Source: an uncultured Pseudomonadota bacterium
GTDB taxonomy: Bacteria; Myxococcota_A; Polyangia; HGW-17
Reading direction: 5' to 3'
DNA length: 5,439 nucleotides
Assembly (NCBI GenBank): GCA_938004375.1
Contig: CALKWH010000216.1
Coordinates: 1 to 5,439 of the forward strand
The notes beneath the pieces are model-generated. The model saw only the letters and a program-made list of their open reading frames with translations. It was not told the DNA's origin and searched no databases. The position numbers and the translations under genes were made by a program. The stretch's first letter is position 1. Every line of letters begins with the position of its first letter. Positions 1 to 5,376 of the stretch are shown piece after piece.

Positions 1-62
1 CACCCGCTCTTCAAAACGCCCAACCACCCATCATGGTATCCGCCACGGACGGCCGTACGGAC

Positions 63-81
63 GGCGACCGGGACGGTCGCC
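63..81. repeat. GC-rich hairpin, left copy of an inverted pair
   Basis: GGCGACC (63-69) and GGTCGCC (75-81) form a perfect 7-bp stem around a GGGAC loop. Almost the same sequence occurs in inverted orientation at 235-253, with one extra base in the loop. The similarity extends a few bases outward into an ACGGAC motif on both sides, so the two copies frame a segment of about 190 bp. This could be the inverted termini of a small non-autonomous element, or simply two members of a local palindromic repeat family. Confidence 0.6.
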
Positions 82-146
82 AGAACACGAAGACACGGGC
101 GAGAACTATCCGTGTGTCCCGTCAGTGTCGTCCGTGTTCCCGGCCG

Positions 147-186
147 CAGTCCGTGTTCGTCCGTGCCAGTCTGTGTTCGTCCGTGG
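147..186. repeat. Tandem 20-bp repeat, two copies
   Basis: Bases 147-166 (CAGTCCGTGTTCGTCCGTGC) are followed directly by 167-186, identical at 18 of 20 positions (C to T at copy position 6, C to G at position 20). Each copy carries the TCCGTG core or a variant twice, 10 bp apart. A related 14-base word, GTCCGTGTTCCCGG, occurs exactly at 130-143 and again at 255-268. The block is therefore part of a degenerate repeat field rather than an isolated duplication. Confidence 0.75.
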
Positions 187-208
187 CTGTCCGTTGTCCG
201 TGCGGCCG

Positions 209-231
209 GCGGAATCGCGTTGCGATTCCGC
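209..231. other. Perfect 10-bp stem-loop 3' of the operon
   Basis: GCGGAATCGC (209-218) pairs perfectly with GCGATTCCGC (222-231) around a three-base loop (GTT on plus, AAC on minus). Its near edge lies 53 bases past the stop codon of the minus-strand lipoprotein gene. It could act as a 3'-end stabiliser or a transcription terminator, but neither strand has a T-run after the stem, so it is not a canonical intrinsic terminator. It may instead be a dispersed palindromic repeat. Confidence 0.6.
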
Positions 232-234
232 TAA

Positions 235-253
235 GCGACCGTCCCCGGTCGCC
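235..253. repeat. GC-rich hairpin, right copy of an inverted pair
   Basis: GCGACC (235-240) pairs with GGTCGC (247-252) around a GTCCCC loop. Read on the minus strand, the segment matches the hairpin at 63-81 apart from one additional G in the loop. It sits between the lipoprotein stop codon and the 10-bp stem-loop at 209-231, so a transcript running out of the operon would carry two adjacent hairpins. Confidence 0.55.
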
Positions 254-284
254 GGTCCGTGTTCCCGGTCCCCCGGTTGCCAGG

Positions 285-1760
285 TTACGGCTGCAAATGC
301 GTGGGGTAGTCGTGGCGCGGGGGGTTCACCGCCCAGCCCAGGTTGGTCCAGGTGGTGGAGTCGGCGTCGGCGATGCCGTAGAAGAGGAAGGTCCGCTGGC
401 CGCGGCGCACGATGGCCGGGGAGGCCTCGGACTCGTGGTTGACGAAGGAGTTGGGCGCCACGCGATCGAACACCGGGTTGAAGGCGAACCGCTCGAAGTT
501 CTCGCCGTCGCGGGAGACGAGGTAGCCGATGGACAGGTTGGCGCGCACCTGGTCGATGGTGCCGAAGCTCTCGGCGATGCCGGACTCGAAGCCGTAGGCC
601 GACACCCAGAGCTTGTAGAGGGTGCCGCCCGCGCCGTCGCCCTCCACGAGGACGAAAGGCGAGTGGACCCGGGACACCGCCCGCCACAGCACGGGGTCGA
701 TCAACTGGTGGGGAAAGAGCACGGTGCGGCGCTCGGCGCCCGCGAAGGAGGCGCCCTGGGCGTCGGCGGACACCACGGTGCGGATCTGGACGCCGTCGCC
801 GACCTCGTAGTACAGCCGCACGCGGCCGGTCACGGGGTCGCGGACCGCGGCCGGGGCCCTGAGCGCGAGCTCGCCGGCCTCGGGGACCAGCACCGGCGCC
901 GCGTCGCGGGTCCAGCGCCGGCCGTCCTCGCTCACCGCGCGGCCGATGGAGGCGCCCCGGTTGACCTCGAAGTACATCACGTAGCGCCCCTCGAGGAGGA
1001 TCACGGTGGGGGCCCCGATGTGATAGTTGTCCGTAGCCGAGGACTCGAGCACCGGCGCGGGCGGGGTCATGTGCCAGATGATGCCGTCGTTCGAGGTGGC
1101 GCGGAAGATGACCGAACGCTCGAAGGCGCCCTGGTTCATCTCGAGGAAGAGATAGAGGATGCCGTCGGCGCCCTCGAGGGGGGAGGGTTCCTTGAGCAGG
1201 CGCGGCTCGACCTGGATCACGCACTCCTCGTCGGGGAAGCAGTCGCTGTCGATGCCGCAGGGCGCGGTGATGCAGCGGGCGCGGTTGACCGAGCACAGTT
1301 CGCCGGCCTGGCACTCGCCGTCGATGATGCACATCTGCTGGCAGATCCCCAGGTCGCAGCGGCCGTTGGGACCGGGGCAGTCGCAGTCGCTGCGGCATTT
1401 GAGCACGCACCGGGAGTTCTGGAAGTCGCAGGTCATGTCGTCGGGGCACTCGTCGCTGCGGGTGCAGTACTTCACCGTGCACTTGCCGCACACGCAGCCC
1501 TCGCGGCCCTGGCAGTCGGCGTCGGTGGAGCAGTCCGCAAGGACCGGGGCGTCGAGCTTCTGGCAGAAGCCGCCGAGGGCGCCGCCGGGCGGGGCGATGC
1601 GGTGGGTGGCCACGCAGACCTCGAGGGGGCCCTTCTCCTCGAAGGGGGCGACGCCGGTCACGACGCCCACGCCCGAGTAGACCTCCTGGGGGCCCAGGGT
1701 GCAGGCCGCGACCGGGGCCAGGGCGAGAAGGACGAGGAGAGGGAGGAACGCGCGGCGCAT
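285..1760 (-). CDS. Lipoprotein: Cys-rich repeats plus beta-propeller
   Basis: This 491-residue lipoprotein has no function I can name. A short signal sequence ends in a lipobox V17-A18-A19-C20, predicting lipidation at Cys20; Thr at +2 is compatible with outer-membrane sorting. Residues 77-180 contain 21 cysteines in about five units resembling 'DxDCxxGxxCxxxxC' (Dickkopf/EGF-like, probably disulfide-rich). From about 190 to the end, blades alternate a 'P-x-V-x(4)-G-x-x-x-x-Y/F' strand (APTVI at 250, APAAV at 302, SPFVL at 367, SPAIV at 447) with 'S-x-DG-x-x-W/F' turns (SNDGIIW, SEDGRRW, SRDGENF). This is the pattern of GH43/GH32/sialidase-like five-bladed propellers. I cannot place a full set of catalytic acids, so binding is as likely as hydrolysis. 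The ATG lies 2 bp after the upstream stop, with GGAG (1772-1769) eight bases before it. It is the last gene of the operon. Confidence 0.9.
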   Translation of the reverse strand: MRRAFLPLLVLLALAPVAACTLGPQEVYSGVGVVTGVAPFEEKGPLEVCVATHRIAPPGGALGGFCQKLDAPVLADCSTDADCQGREGCVCGKCTVKYCTRSDECPDDMTCDFQNSRCVLKCRSDCDCPGPNGRCDLGICQQMCIIDGECQAGELCSVNRARCITAPCGIDSDCFPDEECVIQVEPRLLKEPSPLEGADGILYLFLEMNQGAFERSVIFRATSNDGIIWHMTPPAPVLESSATDNYHIGAPTVILLEGRYVMYFEVNRGASIGRAVSEDGRRWTRDAAPVLVPEAGELALRAPAAVRDPVTGRVRLYYEVGDGVQIRTVVSADAQGASFAGAERRTVLFPHQLIDPVLWRAVSRVHSPFVLVEGDGAGGTLYKLWVSAYGFESGIAESFGTIDQVRANLSIGYLVSRDGENFERFAFNPVFDRVAPNSFVNHESEASPAIVRRGQRTFLFYGIADADSTTWTNLGWAVNPPRHDYPTHLQP

Positions 1761-1762
1761 CG

Positions 1763-3079
1763 TCAGAACTCCGTCTCGAAGCCCAGCGTGAAGTGGATCA
1801 GCGAGCCGCGGTGGTTCACCGCGGGCCAGGTGGCGCTGGTCTTGTGCTCGGTGCGATCCTCCAGCTGGTGGTATTGGAAAGCCGACTGCAGGCGGAGCGG
1901 GTGCGGCCACAGGGAGAAGCCCTCGGCGAGCTTCACGCCCAGGCCCAGGCCGAGCACGTGGCGGTCGTTGTCCATGAGGGTGGCGAGGCCCTCCTGGGCG
2001 GGCACCGGGGAGGGCATGAAGGCGTAGCCGGCCGAGAACGAGACCGGGCCGGCGTGGAGCGTGAGCCCGGCGCGGGGGACGGACACGTCGCGGAAGTGGT
2101 CGTCGGGGTAGTGGATCTCGACCAGCGGCGGGTTGATGCCGAAGTCCAGGCGCATGCGGTACTCGGAGATCCCGCCGTCGAAGGCCGACCACTGCATGAA
2201 GTCCAGCCCTGCGTAGAGGTCGAGGCGCCCGGGCAGGTTGAAGGCGGCGCCCAGCGAGATCTTTCGGGGCGTGAAGTGGTCGATCATCTTGAGGAACAGG
2301 ATCGTGTCCCCCGAGACGACGCCGGTGATGTCCACGTCCGCGACGATGTTCATCTTGACGCGCAGGGTGTAGGCCTCGCGCCAGAACAGGCCCAGGCGCA
2401 GGCCGGAAAGGGCGCCGGGCAGGAAGGTCCCGCGCAGGATCACGCCGCCCTGGGGCACCACGCCGTACGGGATGGTGGTGTCGATCATCATCTCGCCGAA
2501 CTTGCGGCCCGAGCGCGCGCCGATGCCCACCCGCAGGTCGTCGCCCTGGAGGTGGACCATCATCTGCAGCCCGAAGCCGACCTGGAGGAACTTCCACGGG
2601 GCCGCGCCCAGGGAGAGGGCCGTCTCGAGCCGGTGGGGGTAGTTGTCCAGCAGGATGAACCGGGGCTCCGAGGCCGGGATCGCCTGCATGCGCACCACGA
2701 ACTGGTCGGGGAGGTGCAGGGAGAGGCCGACGCCCGCCGGGAACGGGAGTTTCTTCCAGAATCGGGCGAGCGGCACCGCCAGCCCCAGATCCACGCCCCG
2801 GGCGTCGAGGACGCCGGCGTCCTGGGCGTTCACCTGCAGGAGGCCGAAGTGGCCGTAGCCGTACGCCCAGCCCAGGTGCATCCGGGTGAGCTCGCCCAGC
2901 CCCGCGGGGTTGTGCAGGGCGGCCGCCCACCCGCCGGGCTCGGTCACCAGGGAGGCCCCGGCGGTGCCCTGCCCGCGGGTGTCCAGGCCGAAGAGGTCCT
3001 GGGGCGCCTGGGCGGCGGCGGGACCGGCGGCCGCGACGAGGGCGAGGACCAGCACCAGGGCGCGCAGCACGGACCTCAC
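1763..3079 (-). CDS. FadL-like outer-membrane transport barrel (copy 2)
   Basis: A 438-residue protein of the FadL/OmpP1/TodX type, which lets hydrophobic molecules cross the outer membrane. The signal peptide covers residues 1-23 (Arg at 2 and 6, hydrophobic 7-17, AAA before Gln24). The mature N-terminus has DLFG at 28-31, then a Gly/Ala-rich stretch and HNPAGL at 56-61, the typical N-terminal FadL signature. Further family marks are LGAAFNLP to DFMQW around 276-297 and DNDRH at 370-374 followed by LGLGLG. The chain ends in alternating residues HFTLGFETEF with a C-terminal Phe, a classic BAM recognition signal. It has no cysteine. The start is GTG: GGAGGT at 3091-3086 lies six bases upstream and the GTG overlaps the previous stop as GTGA, implying translational coupling. 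The substrate is unknown; a structural porin role is possible. Confidence 0.88.
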   Translation of the reverse strand: MRSVLRALVLVLALVAAAGPAAAQAPQDLFGLDTRGQGTAGASLVTEPGGWAAALHNPAGLGELTRMHLGWAYGYGHFGLLQVNAQDAGVLDARGVDLGLAVPLARFWKKLPFPAGVGLSLHLPDQFVVRMQAIPASEPRFILLDNYPHRLETALSLGAAPWKFLQVGFGLQMMVHLQGDDLRVGIGARSGRKFGEMMIDTTIPYGVVPQGGVILRGTFLPGALSGLRLGLFWREAYTLRVKMNIVADVDITGVVSGDTILFLKMIDHFTPRKISLGAAFNLPGRLDLYAGLDFMQWSAFDGGISEYRMRLDFGINPPLVEIHYPDDHFRDVSVPRAGLTLHAGPVSFSAGYAFMPSPVPAQEGLATLMDNDRHVLGLGLGVKLAEGFSLWPHPLRLQSAFQYHQLEDRTEHKTSATWPAVNHRGSLIHFTLGFETEF

Positions 3080-4446
3080 GGGAGCACCTCCAGGGTGAGC
3101 CCGGACATGAACACGAAGCCCGACGCGGTCACAGACGGGTACCCCGGATTCGAGGTCTGGAAGCCGGCGGTCTCGGGCTTGTCGGGATCGCAGGGCCACT
3201 CGTCGAGCAGGTGATCGGCCCGCTCCACGGGAACCTCGGCCGAACAGGCGAGCTCGGTGATCTTCTTGCGGTGCGTCACCGGCAGCAGGAGTTGGAGGCG
3301 GGCGAAGGCGTGGAGCGTGAACGCGCGGCTCAGGTTCCAGGAGACGCCGCCGGAGAAGGTGAGCTTGTGGGCGTCGAGCAGGTTGGTGACCCCGGTCTGG
3401 GCCGTGGCCACGAACGAGGGGTCGAAGCCCAGCCCGCCGCGCAGGGTCAGGCGCCCGGAGAGGCCGTGGGAGACGCCGGCCCGGAAGCCCAGCGTGTTGC
3501 GGAAGCGGTTGTACGGGATCACGCCCGAGAGCTCGCCGACCATGGGCATCTGGCTGCGCAGGGTGACGTAGGGGCCGTCGTAGAACGACCAGAGCTGCTC
3601 GACGACGTCCAGGGAGAAGACCGTGCTCCCGACCCGGTACGCGCCGCCCCACTGGAAGGTGTGCGGGGAGTACAGGCCGACGGCGGTGAGCTCCATGTCG
3701 ATGTCGGTGCCGGCCACATGGTTGAACGCCACCGTATGGAAGTCCACGCCGAAGGCCTGGCGATAGGTGACGCCGGCGGACCACGGGCCGCGACGCCAGG
3801 CCAGACCGGCGTTGAGGCCGAACAACCCCTTGAGCTCGAAGGCCACGCGGGCCTCCATGGCGCGGGTGGCGCCCTCGGCGCCGACCATGCCGCCGTCGAG
3901 GCCGGCGAAATAATTCACACCCAGCCCGAGGGCCCACTGTCCGAGGGTCGGGCTGTCGAGGAGGCGCAGGGACAACCCCGGGATGATCAGCAGCCGCTGG
4001 CTGCGGTTCTCATAATATGGATAGAATGGCTCGGTCGGCGTGTGCAGGCGGACCCAGGAAATCTCGCGGCTGGGGGCGGCCAGGTACAGCCCCACCCACA
4101 GCCGGTCCTTGAGGAACCCGCCGAACGGGGGCAGCACCGAGGCGCCCACGTGGGAATAAAAGGGATCGGCGATGCCCACGTTGCCCTGCGGGGTCGAGAG
4201 GGAGGCGATCTGGCCGGTGACGCCGGCCATCAGGCGGGGCCGGCCCCCCAGGGCCAAAAAGCCGGGATTGAAGTACAAACATTCCGCGCCTTCGCAGGTG
4301 GCGGTCGCCGCGTCGCCCGCGCCCGCGGTGGGCGCGCCGGCGCCGAACAGGTCCACCGGATTGGCGGCGGCCGTACGGGTCCCGGCCAGTGCCAGGATCA
4401 GGACCAGAGCCCTCAGGGAGCGGGAAGAAGCTGTACGCGCTTGCAT
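3076..4446 (-). CDS. FadL-like outer-membrane transport barrel (copy 1)
   Basis: A 456-residue first gene of the operon and a diverged paralogue of the next one. The signal peptide runs to about residue 28 (TAAA before Asn29). The mature N-terminus has DLFG (32-35), a Gly/Ala-rich stretch and FNPG (59-62), aligning with DLFG and HNPAG of copy 2. FadL-like strands include FQWGGAYRV to LDVVEQLWS (264-287), 'N-T-L-G-F-R-A-G-V' to LTLRGGLGFD (315-342), and D-A-H-K-LTFSGGVSW (358-370). Two close cysteine pairs, C51/C56 and C401/C419, are absent from copy 2 and may form disulfides in loops. The C-terminus, LTLEVLP, lacks the usual terminal aromatic. ATG 4446 is the only usual start ahead of the signal peptide; upstream in frame there is a stop at 4476-4474. 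Its ribosome site is weak: GAAGGAAAGG ends 19 bases away. Confidence 0.85.
   Translation of the reverse strand: MQARTASSRSLRALVLILALAGTRTAAANPVDLFGAGAPTAGAGDAATATCEGAECLYFNPGFLALGGRPRLMAGVTGQIASLSTPQGNVGIADPFYSHVGASVLPPFGGFLKDRLWVGLYLAAPSREISWVRLHTPTEPFYPYYENRSQRLLIIPGLSLRLLDSPTLGQWALGLGVNYFAGLDGGMVGAEGATRAMEARVAFELKGLFGLNAGLAWRRGPWSAGVTYRQAFGVDFHTVAFNHVAGTDIDMELTAVGLYSPHTFQWGGAYRVGSTVFSLDVVEQLWSFYDGPYVTLRSQMPMVGELSGVIPYNRFRNTLGFRAGVSHGLSGRLTLRGGLGFDPSFVATAQTGVTNLLDAHKLTFSGGVSWNLSRAFTLHAFARLQLLLPVTHRKKITELACSAEVPVERADHLLDEWPCDPDKPETAGFQTSNPGYPSVTASGFVFMSGLTLEVLP
3086..3091 (-). promoter_or_regulatory. RBS fixing the GTG start of FadL-like copy 2
   Basis: GGAGGT on the minus strand, six bases before GTG 3079-3077. 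It lies inside the codons for Glu-Val near the end of the upstream barrel gene. It decides the GTG start because that start leaves a complete signal peptide directly after a good Shine-Dalgarno sequence and overlaps the upstream TGA. Confidence 0.8.
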
Positions 4447-4518
4447 CTTCAGGGAATCGAACCGGCCTTTCCTTCAGCGGCATTTTTGTCTTCGGCCACA
4501 CCAAGCCGCCGCGCGGTG

Positions 4519-4547
4519 AATGTAACAAAACGGGTGGTGTGTGAAAA
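4519..4547 (-). promoter_or_regulatory. Candidate sigma70-type promoter for the barrel/lipoprotein operon
   Basis: On the minus strand, TTTTCA (4547-4542) and TACATT (4524-4519) are separated by 17 bases. The -10 is preceded by TGT, an extended -10 TGn motif. Each hexamer matches consensus at 4 of 6 positions. A start near 4512 would give a leader of about 65 bases. A second possibility is an extended -10, TGA-AATAAT, with AATAAT at 4557-4552, but it has no recognisable -35. Confidence 0.35.
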
Positions 4548-4566
4548 GTGAATTATTTCAAAAATC

Positions 4567-4600
4567 TTGACACGTCGCGTCATGAATTGGTCATGAAAAT
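4567..4600 (+). promoter_or_regulatory. Candidate secG promoter with overlapping dyad
   Basis: TTGACA at 4567-4572 is a perfect -35 hexamer, but the -10 is poor: at 16-18 bp spacing nothing resembles TATAAT, and the best nearby words are CATGAA (4592) and GAAAAT (4595, spacing 22). The -35 is covered by the dyad TGACACG-T-CGCGTCA (4568-4582; 6 of 7 arm bases match), and TCATGA recurs one helical turn apart. This could be a promoter needing an activator, or an operator. Evidence for an actual start site is weak. Confidence 0.3.
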
Positions 4601-4702
4601 TTCAGGGACCGGGTGAACTCCGGGAGGCGCATTTTTTTTGCAGGCACGCGCCCCTTTTCCTGCTTTCCTTTCGACTTGAATTGCGGTAGAAGGGGTGCCC
4701 TT

Positions 4703-4710
4703 AAGGAGGT
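4703..4710 (+). promoter_or_regulatory. Strong secG ribosome-binding site
   Basis: AAGGAGGT is a full-length match to the anti-Shine-Dalgarno sequence, nine bases before the ATG at 4720. It fixes the secG start. Confidence 0.85.
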
Positions 4711-4719
4711 ACCTGCTCC

Positions 4720-5316
4720 ATGGAATGGGTATTTGCTGTCATTCACGTTCTCTACATCATCCTCTGTCTGCTGCTGATCCTGGTGGTCCTGCTGCAGGCC
4801 GGCAAGGGCGGCGGCATGGGCGTCGCGTTCGGCGGCTCCGCGTCGCAGAGCATGTTCACGTCCACCGGCGCGGGCAACTTCATGACCCGGCTGACCACCA
4901 TCCTGGCCACCTTCTTCATGATCTTCTCGCTGGTGCTGTCGTGGTCGTCCTCGCGCACCGGGTCCGAGCGGCTCAAGCGCGCCTCCAAGGACGCGCCGAC
5001 GGTGCACCAGCTCATCGATGAAGAGCTGGGCGGCGCCACGACCGACGCCACCGCCGTTCCGGCCGCCCCGACGACCGACGGCACCGCCGTTCCGGCCCCG
5101 GCCACCGAGCCCGCCCCGGCGACGGAGCCTGCAGCCACCGAGCCCGCGCCGGCCCCGGCCACCGAGCCCGCTCCGGCGACGGACCCTGCAGCCACCGAAC
5201 CCGCGCCTGCGCCCGCTCCGGCCCCTGCGCCCGCTCCGGCTCCTGCGCCTGCGCCGGCTCCTGCGCCCGCGCCTGCGCCGGCTCCTGCGCCTGCTCCGGC
5301 TCCGGCGAATCCGTAA
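4720..5316 (+). CDS. secG: Preprotein translocase subunit SecG with long Ala/Pro-rich tail
   Basis: SecG is a small inner-membrane subunit of SecYEG that aids SecA-driven protein export. The 198-residue product has TM1 at about 4-25, the conserved cytoplasmic loop LLQAGKGGGMGVAFGG (24-39), then NFMTRLTTILATFF (53-66) leading into TM2 to about 75. This is the full PF03840-type core. Typical SecG is roughly 75-120 residues; here about 120 residues follow TM2. They comprise a polar linker (76-106), an 11-residue repeat (107-117/118-128), a 19-residue ATEPAP-type repeat (128-146/147-165), and an unbroken run of 17 Ala-Pro pairs (162-195) ending in ANP. In E. coli both SecG termini face the periplasm, so the tail should too. 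It is transcribed alone and away from the operon; tpiA, a frequent secG neighbour, is absent here. Confidence 0.95.
   Translation: MEWVFAVIHVLYIILCLLLILVVLLQAGKGGGMGVAFGGSASQSMFTSTGAGNFMTRLTTILATFFMIFSLVLSWSSSRTGSERLKRASKDAPTVHQLIDEELGGATTDATAVPAAPTTDGTAVPAPATEPAPATEPAATEPAPAPATEPAPATDPAATEPAPAPAPAPAPAPAPAPAPAPAPAPAPAPAPAPAPANP
5038..5103 (+). repeat. 33-bp tandem repeat within secG
   Basis: Bases 5038-5070 and 5071-5103 encode TTDATAVPAAP and TTDGTAVPAPA. The first 27 bases of the two units differ at a single position. The first unit of the 57-bp repeat starts at 5101, overlapping the end of this block. Confidence 0.8.
5101..5214 (+). repeat. 57-bp tandem duplication within secG
   Basis: Bases 5101-5157 and 5158-5214 encode two 19-residue units that differ only by Glu to Asp at one position. 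By hand alignment 51 of 57 bases match, and all but one of the six differences are synonymous. The close DNA match points to a fairly recent slippage or unequal-crossover duplication. Confidence 0.85.
5203..5304 (+). repeat. (Ala-Pro)17 coding run in secG
   Basis: Seventeen consecutive Ala-Pro dipeptides are encoded in a 6-base periodic run. Synonymous codons vary freely (GCG, GCT, GCC; CCT, CCC, CCG), with partial 18-24 bp higher-order repetition around GCTCCTGCG words. Confidence 0.85.
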
Positions 5317-5376
5317 GTTAGAATTTCATCGTACAAATTAGTACTAGAAGAAGAAGGACGATCCGGTCCCTTACAG

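Larger units (their letters stand above)
1..284. other. Gene-free region rich in short repeats
   Basis: No credible gene lies here. Frames open across it are low-complexity Arg/Thr/Asp or Ser/Val-rich and come from short repeats. GTCCGTG occurs exactly at 130, 149, 159, 179, 196 and 255, and its complement CACGGAC at 44, with near matches around 108, 169 and 189. The stretch also holds a 20-bp tandem pair, a 10-bp stem-loop and an inverted pair of GC-rich hairpins, listed separately. It is the 3' flank of the minus-strand operon, whose last stop codon is at 287-285. Confidence 0.75.
4447..4719. other. Divergent intergenic regulatory region
   Basis: This 273-bp gap separates the minus-strand operon from secG. 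It is visibly richer in A and T than the genes, especially 4515-4605, and has a run of eight T at 4632-4639. I see no gene in it. It holds a candidate promoter for each side, a dyad at 4568-4582, and TCATGA twice at 11-bp spacing (4580-4585, 4591-4596). No convincing terminator hairpin precedes the T-run. Confidence 0.8.

Noticed and set aside
125..442. Plus-strand 105-codon frame starting in the left repeat region
   Set aside because: It is built from translated GTCCGTG repeats and then runs antisense into the lipoprotein gene. Repeat-derived frames of this kind are a common source of spurious calls.
33..4551. Three long plus-strand open frames (33-2027, 1793-3214, 3211-4551) antisense to the whole operon
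   Set aside because: They are Gly/Ala/Val/Arg-rich with no recognisable domain, signal peptide or ribosome site, and they overlap one another. High GC at third codon positions keeps the opposite strand open. The minus-strand frames carry clear signal peptides, a lipobox and family motifs.
4609..4639. Possible intrinsic terminator: CCGG...CCGG followed by eight T
   Set aside because: The stem is only 4 bp, and eight unpaired bases separate it from the T-run. No gene on the plus strand ends upstream that would need it.
4626..4642. Sigma54-like GG...GC pair before secG
   Set aside because: GG (4626-4627) and GC (4640-4641) are separated by 12 bases, whereas sigma54 promoters need 10. The intervening T8 also differs from the consensus.
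4752..5336. Minus-strand open frame of 194 codons with a long Gly-Ala run
   Set aside because: It is the antisense of the Ala-Pro coding repeat in secG. The SecG frame has the conserved membrane core and a strong ribosome-binding site.
5317..5376. tRNA gene or terminator after secG
   Set aside because: I found no cloverleaf, no strong stem and no T-run. Only a short palindrome, TAGTACTA at 5339-5346, is present.
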